A stretch of DNA of 64,000 nt from Epiperipatus broadwayi (lineage: Eukaryota > Onychophora > Udeonychophora > Euonychophora > Peripatidae). The DNA lies in assembly GCA_028023455.1 (NCBI GenBank), contig JAQFVV010012673.1, positions 538,567-602,566 of the forward strand, given 5' to 3'. Position 1 is the stretch's first letter. Each line of letters starts with the position of its first letter. Under the pieces are notes generated by a model that did no database searches, was not told the DNA's origin, and saw only the letters and a list, made by a program, of their open reading frames with translations. Shown piece by piece: positions 33,997 to 44,378 of this stretch. The position numbers and the translations under genes are program-made.

Positions 33997-34424
33997 TTAA
34001 CAATAAATAGTGTTTTTCTGAAGGCTTGTGATGATGATGTTTTAGTTGTATTTATATGTTGGACTGTTTCCATTATTTAATGTATGAAAGTTCAGTCTTT
34101 AGAAAAATTTAACTTTATTTAAATATTCAAAATATATTCAACTGTTAGTAATATCACATCAAACAGGTTAGTATATGCACAATGTTTTGGGAAGCATTAT
34201 TCTCCCCTCTTCTTCAGGTATTGCTGGCATGACCAGTGACAGTGCTAGCATGGGAATCGAACCTGGACCCTTATATTCTTGAGTATTGAATTTTAAGTTA
34301 ACACTCTAACCAACTGAGTCATCCTGCCAAAGGCAATAGTCAGTAGAGATGTTATATACTTATCTATGAGGTTGCTGCTGATTTCTCTACTTTTTCCTAA
34401 GAGCAAAATTGATTAGTTTCTAAG

Positions 34425-34640
34425 GTAACAAACCATATATGTGCCAATGGACATATGTTCAATTGGAAAAATACGAAAATATTGGATAGAGAAGAAAAGT
34501 TACAAAGAAGAAAATTTAAAGAAGCTTCTCACATGACAATGGCAAAAAATCCCATAAGCCAACCTAGTGAAACTATACATAATGTATGGAAATGACTAAT
34601 TAACTTTGCTCTTAGAAAAAAGTGGAGAAATCAGGAGGAA
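34425..34640 (+). pseudogene. Penelope-like endonuclease, C-terminal fragment
   Basis: Translation gives KFKEASHMTMAKNPISQP followed, after a small frameshift, by NFALRKKWRNQEEPHR and a stop. It corresponds to the region after the GIY-YIG core at 24304-24370 and is better preserved than that copy. The GIY-YIG core and the reverse transcriptase are absent. Confidence 0.65.
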
Positions 34641-35060
34641 CCTCATAGATAATCATATTATATTTTTATTGACTGTTGTCTTTGGTAGGATGGGTCAGCT
34701 AGTTAGAGCATTATGTTAAAATTTAATAGTCAAGAATCTAAGGGTTCAGGTTCGATTCCCATGCTAGAAATGTCAGTAGTCAGGCCAAAAGCACCAGAAA
34801 CAGAGGGGAGAATCATATATCTTGAAATGTTGTGCATATGCTAACCTGTTTGATGTGCTATTCCAACAGTTGATTTTATTTGGATTATTTAAATAAAGTA
34901 AAATTTTTCTAAAGATGTTAATAACTGAAATACAAGCTTATTATCCATTTGTATCAATAAATGTAATATATAGGATATATGAACACAGACTTTCACATGA
35001 CCCACCACTCTCCACTCTATCTCATAACACTGATACACTTGAACACATATATGTCAAAAA

Positions 35061-35125
35061 GATAAATAATCACCAATATCCGTATTTCATGCTAAACCAG
35101 CAATCATCAGTTGATCCCGATTATC
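35061..35125 (-). ncRNA. hammerhead-like ribozyme, family B, internal copy
   Basis: Minus strand: gataatc, core-proximal tcaa, CTGATGA, TTGCTGGTTTAGCAT, GAAA, tacgga, TA, TTGG, gattatttatc. Distal stem I (ATAATC/GATTAT) is preserved; the proximal helix has one mismatch. Confidence 0.55.
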
Positions 35126-35535
35126 ATTTCTACACATATATGCAATAAGTGCTCAGATATATATTAAGATAGCCAATCTTCAAACTTTAATGGACAGGCT
35201 TCAATCCACTACACCCTCCATCTATTCAACCATCCATCCAATGGAAAATCTGATGATGGAACATTTAAAGGCCACCCTGAGCCTGAGATTCTTGCCACAC
35301 AGAAGTTGACCTAAAGTCAATCTGACCCCCTCATGTGCAGAACATAATCCATTTAATACATATATAAAGGATGGGCAGACATCTCTATTTATGTAATAAC
35401 TGAAATACAGACTTATTATATACCTGTAACTTTATATATAATATGTAGGGTATATGAACACAGACTTTCACATGACCCACCACTCTCCATTCTATCTCAT
35501 AACGTTGATACACTTGAACACATATATGTCAAAAA

Positions 35536-35591
35536 GATAAATAATCACCAATCTACGTATTTCGCGCTAAACCAGCAATCATCAGTTGGTC
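35536..35591 (-). ncRNA. hammerhead-like ribozyme, family B, terminal copy
   Basis: Minus strand: ACCAA, CTGATGA, TTGCTGGTTTAGCGC, GAAA, TACGTA, ga, TTGGT. The C before GAAA is the expected closing base of stem II, and TACGTA is a perfect self-complementary stem III. The cleavage-site dinucleotide reads GA instead of TA, and the element boundary removes distal stem I, so this copy is not expected to be complete. Confidence 0.5.
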
Positions 35592-35659
35592 AGATGTTAA
35601 ACGCTCACATTATATGATGTAAATAGTCCACCATATAAATACAGTTAACAATAAATAGT

Positions 35660-36815
35660 CTGTCAGATTATTAACAGATTGGGAAAACAGTATCAGGAAC
35701 ATAACTTATACAATGTTTGTTCAGCAGCAAAAACTATTACATATCTCCAATTTTACCACTCATTGTAAATTTAAATAATCCATAACTTCTAGATGGTAAA
35801 ACATATTTATTCAAGACTGTCCTATTAGTTTTGAAGTTTATGGCCTTTATGAATGAAGATTTTTTTTGATCTGAATGAATGATACATTAAATTGTAAATA
35901 TCCAGTTATTTTTGAGGAAGGTTAAATCTTTTAATCAGAAATGAGTTTGGAAATAAAATAAAAACAGCACTAGACAGAGATTTAATACGCACTACTATTT
36001 AACAATTAGTAACCAAGTATATGGTATAATTAAATATCACAAATGGTGTTTTCATATGAAATTGTAGTCGACAAAAAATGAATCACAGTATAAAACTTTC
36101 AAAATAATTACAACGGAAAGCTAAGGATTTGAAAAAGAGATTAAAAGTGGTTTTAGCAATATTCAGATATAGATCTGGTAGAGATACCTAGATCAATAAA
36201 TAAAGTCAGAGTCGTATATTTTGAGAAAAACAAAAAAAATCAAAAGAAAATTATGTAGTGAAAAAACACAGTCATAATCATCATCGTCCTTAGTTTAGTG
36301 TTATCATGGTTCAATTCGATTATTTCTGGTACTGAAATTTCTTATAAATTCCTAACCATTATTATAATAAATTTATTCTTATAAATTCCTAACCACCTAA
36401 TTATTGAAAATATTAAGAAGATGAAAGAGAATTGTCTCAAGAAGCCACTAGTAAAAACATGACAACAAATTGGCAATTAAATTATTAGATTGGACCCCAA
36501 AATTGTGTTCAAAAAAGATCATAAAATGGTATATAAGGAAGTTTACTAAAGTGATTGCAAAAAATAAGCTATAAAACAGAAAACCTGAATTAAATTTGGA
36601 GAAATCATCATCAACAAATTAATTGAAAATGACCTTTTTTACTATAGTCAATTTTGATCATCAGTATTTGGCTACATTATAGAGTACATTTCTGGCAAAT
36701 TATTGGTTCAAATGTGGTAGTTTGATTGTGAGTAGTTGTCTCAGTGATAGTATAGATTGATGGTCAACAATGTATGATAGTGAATATGAAGGTAATTTTT
36801 AAAAACATCATAAGG
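35660..36815. other. AT-rich DNA, no firm feature
   Basis: A short direct repeat 'cttataaattcctaacca' occurs at about 36331 and 36380. At 36655-36690 a tract 'gaccttttttactatag' precedes an open stretch to a GTAGTT at about 36717; I do not consider it good enough to call. Confidence 0.35.
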
Positions 36816-36819
36816 ACCA

Positions 36820-37153
36820 AAATGTATAGATACTGAACTAGGGTCACATCTGTATAATTATGCAAATGAATGAGCATGGATTCAAAACTTTATAGTGTTT
36901 TCATTTTGAAATCATAGCTTTGTAGTTAACTTATAAGGTAAAAGATAACTATTGGGGAGTTATATTAGATCCAAGATCAAGCTGCAGTACTTTGAAGATC
37001 AAAGACTTTTCACTTATGAAGATCACAAGCCAGAAACTGGCTTGGGAATATTAAATGTGTAATCAGTAGATAGGAGTTTTGATGCAGAAATGTTACAGCA
37101 TCCATTGATAATTATGGCTCGCACTATGTGAAATTACTGCATGGAGAGATTTT
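36820..37153 (-). mobile_element. element A copy, degenerate
   Basis: Contains 'aaaatgtatagatactgaac', 'ttttgtagttaa'-like text, 'agatccaagatcaagctgca', 'gaagatcacaagccagaaac', 'tagataggagttttgatgca' and the terminus 'ctgcatggagagattttct'. It includes the upstream segment that is amplified at 11.2-12.8 kb. Confidence 0.6.
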
Positions 37154-37696
37154 CTACTGCATAATATTATAGAGTATTAAGATGGTTCTGATGTGGATTG
37201 AGATTATATCATTCTCTTGGATTATCTTTGACAGTATTTTATTGATAAAAATAGGAAATTAATCTAAATAATGATTTATTAATTTTAAAAAATCTGAAGC
37301 CGTCAATTGTTCACTGAGAAAACTGGAAAGCAGTAGAAACAGCTGAAAACATCATCAATTGATAGATTCCTTGTCCTTGAATGAAGAACCAATCTTATAA
37401 ACTCCTTTTTGTTGAGCAAAAATATATATTTTTTCATAGTGCATTTAAATATTTATGATTATTTTCATAGAATATTGATATAGTCATTACTAAAAAAAAT
37501 TGTTTACTCTTAGATTATTTTCAAATATGTTTATTTTTAAAAATACAAATTAAGAAAGTTGAAGTAATGCTAAAAAGGAATTATAATTATTATGCTATCA
37601 AATATTATAGCTCTAGAATTTTTGTGATATTATATATATATATATAAGTGATTTTATAATTTTAAAAAAGAATTTCATAGTCACGACTTAACTTGA

Positions 37697-38520
37697 ATAT
37701 CTTCATATTCATTGAGAAACATTGGATATTTTTCATAGAAAAATGAAATAGTTCTGCTACTTTGCATTGCTGTTTTGGTGTTATTATGATAGTAACATGG
37801 AGTTGCTTTCATAATGCAATTTGTGCAGGATAGTAGGTAAAGATGAACATCTTAACTCTTGCAAGGAACCACACCTCCAAGGTATTTCTTCATTGTCATC
37901 TCACATTCACACAAAATTTGTGGAATAAAAAAATATTATTTTATACTTCTTTATAAAATATTTTTTGATTTTTACACATTAATTGTTTGTTAATTAGTTC
38001 AAAATAAAAACAAGTATACATGCACACATTCAATGTAATTATTTATTTTTTAGTTATAGAGGTTAATCATAATACAAACAAACAAAATTGTGGTATGCAC
38101 AACATCATTATCTGTCAGCATTGATGTGGGTTAAAATCTTTTCAAATATTGTAATGATTATTAAAAATACTAGCTTTTAAAGCAGAAATTGATAGATATG
38201 TCATAAAAACTCATTCATTCATTCATATTTTAAAAAAATCTTAAAATAAAAAAAAGATTTCATTCATTTTCTGAAAGTATTTATACTAATATCATTTGGG
38301 AGATTTACATCATCTGTTCTTATTTATAAGTCAGTTTTTAAATATTTAAAAAGGTCAAATGTGATTTTTAGAATGTTATTCATTTATAAAATATAATTAA
38401 AAAGAAATAACACAATTTTATTGAAATTTAGTGTAAAATAAAGATTTTATACAGAAGTGAAAGATTGAGAATTTGTAAAAACTCTCACCAGGTGGAACTA
38501 AAGAAAATGTCAGATTTTTG
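37697..38520 (+). repeat. dispersed duplication, partner of 9229-10935
   Basis: See the partner entry. The candidate exon at 37829 lies between the two matching blocks and has no counterpart that I found in the 9-11 kb copy. Confidence 0.5.
37829..37881 (+). other. candidate 53-nt exon
   Basis: Bounded by 'gcaatttgtgcag' and GTATTT. One frame reads IVGKDEHLNSCKEPHLQ and leaves one base (G), which with the first two bases of the stretch at 38730 would make a Val codon, so the two are phase-compatible. The 5' tract is only modestly pyrimidine-rich. Compatible phase has a one-in-three chance of occurring at random. Confidence 0.25.
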
Positions 38521-38729
38521 TAAGGTTTAATTATATTTTGTTTATCTTAACAAAATGAAATTGCTTTTATTTACTTATTTTTAGTGACTTTGCAGTAATT
38601 GTCCAATAACAAAAACTTATTATTATTATTGTATATTTCACTTTTTTTAACTTAATTATTATTTTTTTATTTAGAAAGTTCAAGTATAATTTTTTAGGAT
38701 GTTCTTTTATTTCTTTATTTATATTTCTA

Positions 38730-38956
38730 GTAATGACATCAGTGATGGTAGCCGCAGCAGCTAATTCATTAACATTTTGTTTTCTTTTTAAAATTATGGA
38801 AAACTATAAGCATGACATTAATAAATTTGCAGCTTTTTTTGCTGCTTGTGTTTTTTTAAATGGTGTATAACATGTTATGAATGGACAAAATTTGGATTTT
38901 TATTAATAGGTTCATTAATTTTTTTTATTTTCTCTTCAGTTTACCAGATTGCATAA
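38730..38956 (+). pseudogene. candidate terminal exon of a multi-pass membrane protein, one frameshift
   Basis: Follows a good 3' splice-like tract 'tttctttatttatatttctag'. The first frame reads MTSVMVAAAANSLTFCFLFK, then IMENYKHDINKFAAFFAACV, and runs into a stop. Shifting one base inside the T run at 38851-38857 continues the frame through CITCYEWTKFGF, LLIGSLIFFIFSSV and YQIA to TAA at 38954. Hydrophobic segments alternate with short charged loops, as in a three- or four-helix membrane protein. An AATAAA lies at 39002-39007, about 45 nt after the stop. I do not recognise the family. The single-base shift could be a homopolymer sequencing error (a live gene) or a real lesion (a relic). Confidence 0.4.
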
Positions 38957-39279
38957 AGAAGACAAAGGCACAATTTTTATATTGGCAAAAACATGTACTG
39001 TAATAAAATGGATTAAAAATGACTTGATGATTTAAGGTCTTTATCTCCATAAAAATGTAATAGCATAAGTATTCAATTTTGTTTCTATTATTTTCATAGT
39101 ATTATTTTAATTTTTTATTATTACTTGATAAATTATAATTTATGTGTTTGCATTTGTATTAGTACTGTAGTATATAAATTATATTTGTATTCGAATATAA
39201 CATAGTGGTTTATGTACAAGTAATTTTGGAGCTCTGATCAAAGTTTGAGTCAATGTTATTTTATAGACATAATGATTCT

Positions 39280-39680
39280 TAAAAGGTTTAATATTTTAAA
39301 AAATTCAAAACAAAGCAAAACTCTCCATATAGTAGTGCCATCAATATTAATTGTGTTTTCAATTTCATTCTCATAGTTTTGTAGTTAAATAGAGTTAAAA
39401 GGTGGGTGCTGGAGGGTTGCATTATATCCTAAGATCTAGGTGCAGTGCTCTCAGATCCAAAGCTCCTCACTGATGAAGGCCACAAGCCAGAAACTAGTCT
39501 AGGGATATTGGACGAGTAGGCACTAGATAGGGATTTTATGCACAAGCCTTCTGGCATCCATTGATTGTTCTTGTTAGCACAAGATGGCACTACTATATGA
39601 AGAGTTTTGCTTTGTTTTGAATTGTTTAATAACAATTATGTGCTAGTATGAGATAGAGATCATGTGATGTTTAGTGGTTT
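39280..39680 (-). mobile_element. element A copy, nearly complete
   Basis: 'aaaacaaagcaaaactctcc' on the left is matched by 'gaagagttttgctttgttttg' on the right, and the right outer arm ends 'gatgtttagtggtTTAA'. The body has 'aagatctaggtgcagtgctc', 'gaaggccacaagccagaaac' and 'gatagggattttatgcac'. A 68-codon antisense frame here, and a related one at 55490-55726, are produced by the repeat and are not genes. Confidence 0.75.
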
Positions 39681-39839
39681 AATATTTTGTTAGTGTGTTT
39701 ATATTTATATTAGTGTATTTGTGTTTGCACTTGCATGTCTCTGCTGTATAACTAGTAATGATTTTATATATAAAATTAAGGTATTATTGATCAGTGCAAT
39801 GTAAATTTTAAGACTGATTATCAGATGTACAAAAAGGTT

Positions 39840-40137
39840 GCAGTTGATATAGCAATCAGAAAATTTACTGGGCATACTACTATGTGAAAATATAAACTCT
39901 TAAAACCAATAAAGAGAGGTTTCAAGGTGTGTGTGGTTATAACCACATTAGTTATGTATACCACATGGAATTGTATGCAGGCAAAGAATCAAATCCTGAT
40001 TCTTGTCTATCCCTTGGTACTTATGCCATGGAGTCAGTAGTTTTGCCACATCATGCATTATATTACTTTCAAGTCTATAGCTATAAAATGAGCAATATGC
40101 AAATAAATTATAACTCTGTGGGACAAAAAATATAACA
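39840..40137 (+). pseudogene. piggyBac-like transposase relic
   Basis: 39898-39927 gives KLLKPIKRGFKV. After a frameshift the next frame gives CGYNHISYVYHMELYAGKES and then SLGTYAMES. This is the piggyBac/PGBD (DDE_Tnp_1_7) pattern: K-P-x-K-R-G-x-K-V, then G-Y, then a tyrosine-glycine-lysine turn and an L-G stretch, in the segment just after the second catalytic Asp. The catalytic residues are outside the recognisable part. It lies about 160 bp beyond an element A copy that ends in TTAA, the piggyBac target. Confidence 0.6.
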
Positions 40138-40548
40138 AGCAAGCGTCACTGGTGTAAATAAAGAATATAAACATCACTGGTATACACAAAAAATATAAAA
40201 TGAAGAGATGAAACTCATTTTATCATTGTTACAGATAATAGTCTACAATTTCTAGTTTTAGATAGACAAGAAACCAATTGCTATGATGACAAATGCACAT
40301 CTCTACCTTCTGGAAATGGTCTATTTTGTATCTTTTATTAGGATGATTTTTTTTCCTTATAGATGCCTTGAGAATTTTTAATTTGGGGGATACCAGATTC
40401 TGAAGCTATGGATTATCTCAGATAAGAAATATCATATATAGTTTGAATGAGAATTTTGTGAGAAATACAAATAAATTATCAAAGAAGATGTAATTTAAAT
40501 GTAATTAATGATAAATTAGAAATTACAAAAAAACAATAAAGTAATAAT

Positions 40549-41557
40549 GGTACTCATACTTATGACAATCCATCTTGCTTGATGGTGTTGTTGCTATCGA
40601 AAAGTAGTTGAAAATATTTATCAGGCACAACTTCTCAATTGCTATCAGTAATTGAGTGTTAGAAATTGAGTCTTTTGGCTAATGGCAGATGGCAGCGTGT
40701 TTTGTGATCAATTGTTCTCGCAATTCACACTTAGCCTAACATATAAGTTAACTCTGATATATGTTATTTACAGTCTATATAAATGCTGACACTTAACATA
40801 TTGTCAAGTTATCATGATAGGATGTGAATAATTTAAATGATGGAAAGTGAATCATTATTCGCTCAGATGTAATTATTATCAAACCTAAATGAATTACTAT
40901 AAAGTCCTTCAAATTGTCAAACTGTAACCCCCCTAAACACATTAAAATTAGAAAATGTGATGATTCAGCATACCTGAATATAAAGTCTCATACATTGTGG
41001 GAGCTTGCATTGATGAAAAAATGGCTACTTGTGATAAAAAGGCTTCATTCAAGCTCTCTCTATTGCCTAATATATTAAATTATGGTTCACAACAAAAAAC
41101 ATGAACTAAAGAAACATTTATTACCAAACAAAAATAAATTGTTTATTGAGGCATTGTTTATCAACCAAAAATAAAACTATGTTTGAAGTAATCAAATCAA
41201 CGTTAGTGAAAAAACACAGTATTAACAAATGAACATTTTGCAAATATATTCAATTCCTCCCCAAAAAAACATAATCTAAACAAACATTTCTTACAAAACA
41301 AAAAAAATATTGGTTATTTTAAAACAAACCCTAAAATAAATGAACATTTATTATAAAACAAAAAAATTGCTTATTAATTGAAAATTTATAACATTAGTTT
41401 AAAAAATAATAAAATAATGTAATTTTAAAGAGTTGTCTGTATATTATTTATTTGTTAAAATATTAACGGAAATGTAATGGTCTGGTAATGTTATATTGAT
41501 GTTTTATTGCAGAAACAATGCCATCAAATGGAATGGATTGTCATAAGTATGAGTACC
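40549..41557. mobile_element. 1.0-kb TIR element with 8-bp TSD
   Basis: The left end GGTACTCATACTTATGACAA and the right end are inverse repeats over about 45 bp with few mismatches (the right end closes 'tcataagtatgagtacc'). GTAATAAT lies immediately outside both ends (40541-40548 and 41558-41565). An 8-bp TSD fits hAT, P or Merlin superfamilies; the terminal GG favours Merlin over hAT, but no transposase remains to decide. The interior (41095-41385) has three decayed units of 'aaacatttattaccaaacaa'-like sequence. Confidence 0.8.
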
Positions 41558-41565
41558 GTAATAAT

Positions 41566-43560
41566 TATTTCGGATGTTGAAATATTTTTTTTTTTGCCTT
41601 ACTTTGTTAATGGTAATCACTATTGTTCTGAGTCTTATTGTTTTCCTTAGTTTTTCTATTTTCTGTCAATATATAGCATTTTGCTCTAATATTATTAAAA
41701 CTGAAGTTATTGTGAAAATTGTGACTCAAGTCAGTTTTTTAGAAATTCAATATGGCGGCAAGGACCAGATCAAATACAATTTATTGAATTATATTTTGGA
41801 CTATTAACTTAAAGTGCCACTAGGGAATGAAACAAAAATGTTGAAATACATAAAGGTTGATGTTCAAAATTTATTGCCAAATAATGTCATGAAATTGCTA
41901 AATTGCTAGGTTTTTCAAAAGTATACAAAGATTGGATGAGTTTAAAACGTAAGTAATGCAAAGATTGATTGATTTCTTTACCAATTAAATGCTGTAGATG
42001 ATGTATACAATAAAGTGTTTGAAATAATTACGTATTTACAATAGTGATAAATTGATTATATACATATAAGAGAATAATTAATTAGTCTATGCAATTTTTA
42101 TAATGTAAAATCGTATCTATAATGAATATTTAATAAATTATTATGCATTAAAATTTATAGACCATCTTTAGCTTTTATAGCCCTCTAGTGCTTAATATCG
42201 CAAACTCAACAAAGGCCTATAATTACAATATTTTTTTAATAAAAAAGTGACGTTTAAAATACATTTATTATTTAAATCTCCTCCTTTTGTATTCTAATCA
42301 GAATATTATTCAATCATTAATTACTTACACAAGCCACAAAATTATTTCTAATGTATTTAAATGAAAGGTTATTGTTATCATTATAATTTCAAAATTAAGA
42401 TCTAATTAACATCAAATTTAAATTTAATTAGAAAAATTAATGTGCAAATAAACTTCATTACAAGCTTTTATTTAGACAGATTGTTTAATTCATTACCATC
42501 TTTTATTTAGATAGATTATTTAATTTATAATAACAATATTTTTGCTTCACCTATTTTTTTTTTTTTTAAATACGTAAAGAATTGGAAAAATTGAACAATA
42601 TTTCTTTTATAATGAAATTTAAAATTATATTGTCATTTGTTTATTTTTTTCATTATATTATTTTAATTCGATTATATAATAATCAAGATGTTTTGTTTAC
42701 TTAGGCGTCATTTCTCTCTATTTAAAACTGGAAGAAAAAAACAGCATATTTTTTAAAATAAATGATTTAATTAATTCTCTATGAACGATTAATTCAGATA
42801 ATAGAAATATATTTTTATTTTTCTATTCTGATTTACCTATAATTTCTGTCTCATATTAAAAGAAATTGCAGAAATGCATATTTATTGATGAAAAAGCGTC
42901 TTGTAATAGAAATATACCATCTGGCCATATGAATAGATTATGAACATCAAATAATTCTGACTGTTCGAGAACGTGTTATCCAGTGCACACTGTTTAAAAT
43001 ATAATGAAGAAGAGCAATATTGAGTTTCTGAGCCATATCAGAGTATAGAACTGTGCCCTTCCAGCAGTGAAGTGCTACATGACATTGCAGAAGATCAATG
43101 TCAAATGATTATATGAATGCAGATCATGGGCAAAAGCCTACAAAGGATTTATTGGATTATGTTTGTTATTCACTATAAGAATAAGTGATGCAGTGAACTG
43201 CAGAACACTAGCTGTTAATTGAGAACTGATAATCAGGAGATAATCAACAATCAACACTTGTACAAAATTTACATGTTTGTATTACTTTTTTTTCTGTACA
43301 AAAATTACCTATTATCATACTAATCTATGTTTAATAAATTTATTGGGGGGAAAAAAGCGTCTTTTATTAATTACCCTATGGCAGAAGCAGTCAGTCTTAG
43401 TTTTTTTAAAAAAATTTTTATGGGTGTAAACTTAATACCCATAAATAAATATAACTTGTAATTAGCACTAGCTGGGGGGGGGATCACTTCCTCTTCACGG
43501 TAGTGCAATATATAACATATATTTTTGAGTCAGACATTACCAATAAGCCGCATTGTCACA
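41566..43560. other. AT-rich DNA, nothing firmly recognised
   Basis: 42466-42533 holds a two-unit duplication ('cttttatttagacagatt' / 'cttttatttagatagatt'). 42960-43230 is less AT-rich, but its frames are short and no family is recognised. A run of nine G is at about 43473-43481. Confidence 0.4.
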
Positions 43561-43564
43561 GAAG

Positions 43565-43850
43565 CAAATCTCTCTATACAGTAGCGCCACTCAGTGAAAG
43601 CCTGAATAATCAGTGAATGCAGGAAGGTTTGTGCATAAAATCTCTATCTACTGCCCACTCCTTCAATATTCCCAGACTAGTTTCTAGCTTGTGGCTTTCA
43701 TCAGTGAGGAGCCATGGATCTGAGAGCACTGCACCTAGATCTTAGGATCTGGCTTGCACTGAGTAGCAGTACAGTATAGAGAGTTTTGCCTCTATGAAAA
43801 ACAGCTCGTGTAAACATAAAGAATGGTGATCACGTAATGTTTGATGATTT
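43565..43850 (+). mobile_element. element A copy
   Basis: 'agaagcaaatctctctatac' on the left, 'gtatagagagttttgcctct' on the right; body 'ccagactagtttctagcttg', 'ttcatcagtgaggagccatg', 'gagagcactgcacctagatc'. The right outer arm 'aacagctcgtgtaaacataa' runs to 'tgatgatTTAA' at 43850. The TTAA at the outer edge recurs in other copies. Confidence 0.75.
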
Positions 43851-43857
43851 AAAGACA

Positions 43858-44378
43858 TGTTATAATGGAATAAACAATGAGGATTGCCAATTCCTCAACA
43901 AGCTTTGTGATAAATGCTTAGCAATAGAAAGCATTTAAAATATCTCTGTCAGGACCCCCCCAACCTCTGCTCATGGTTTCGTGCTCTGGCACTTCTCAGA
44001 GAGGTGCTAGGATAGGTTCAGACACTAGATCTAAAGACACCAACCCAAAGCCAGCATTTAACTAAAAGTTATTTATTTGAAAACATGTAGGTGTCTGAAA
44101 ATTTCAGATTTTTCACTCAATAGATAACTTTTAGTTAAATGCTGGCTTTGGGTTGGTGTTTTTAGATCTAGTGTCTGAACCTATCCTAGCACCTCTCTGG
44201 GGAGTTCCAGAGCATGAAACCATGATCAGAGGTTTTTGGGGGGGGGGTCCTGGCAAAGATATTTTAAATGCTTTCTCTAGCTAAGCATTTATCACAAAGC
44301 TCATTGTTTATAACTTACAAGCTTAAGAGAATAGGGTCATGTGATCTATGACTCTCATTTTGACTGTTATAATGGAAT
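43858..44378. mobile_element. long foldback element with 14-bp TSD (family J)
   Basis: TGTTATAATGGAAT at 43858-43871 is repeated exactly at 44365-44378. Inside, arms of about 215 bp are near-perfect inverses ('gataaatgcttagc', 'aatatctctgtcaggacccc', 'aggtgctaggataggttcag', 'aaagccagcatttaactaaa') around a short centre near 44085-44125. The right end carries about 45 bp not present on the left ('cttacaagcttaagagaata' and beyond); the same sequence begins another copy at 63938. No ORF. A 14-bp TSD is more like retrotransposition than cut-and-paste transposition. Confidence 0.8.

Larger units (their letters stand above)
34921..35591 (-). mobile_element. family B dimer nested in the PLE remnant, 8-9 bp TSD
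   Basis: AGATGTTA at 34913-34920 is repeated at 35592-35599 (a ninth base also matches). Read on the minus strand, the element begins TGACCAACTGATGA at 35591 and ends 'cagttat' at 34921. The A part is repeated with a period of 475 bp. Structure and end points match the plus-strand dimer at 29053-29724. The insertion is younger than the PLE remnant it splits. Confidence 0.85.
34012..35644 (+). mobile_element. PLE remnant with inverted arms, flanked by 15-bp TSD
   Basis: TTAACAATAAATAGT occurs at 33997-34011 and exactly again at 35645-35659. Inside are a left arm in minus sense (34012-34400), a short piece of PLE coding sequence (34405-34660) and a right arm in plus sense (from 34661), with tRNA-like boxes at 34690-34760 and a degenerate hammerhead-like segment near 34790-34840. 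A family B dimer (34921-35591) interrupts the right arm; the arm resumes to 35644. Without that insertion the element is about 0.95 kb. The TSD shows it moved as this unit. Confidence 0.8.

Noticed and set aside
39429-39635. 68-codon minus-strand frame, and the similar 55490-55726
   Set aside because: Both lie inside element A copies and reflect the shared repeat, not a protein family.
42960-43230. Less AT-rich patch
   Set aside because: No open frame, RNA fold or repeat match I could support.
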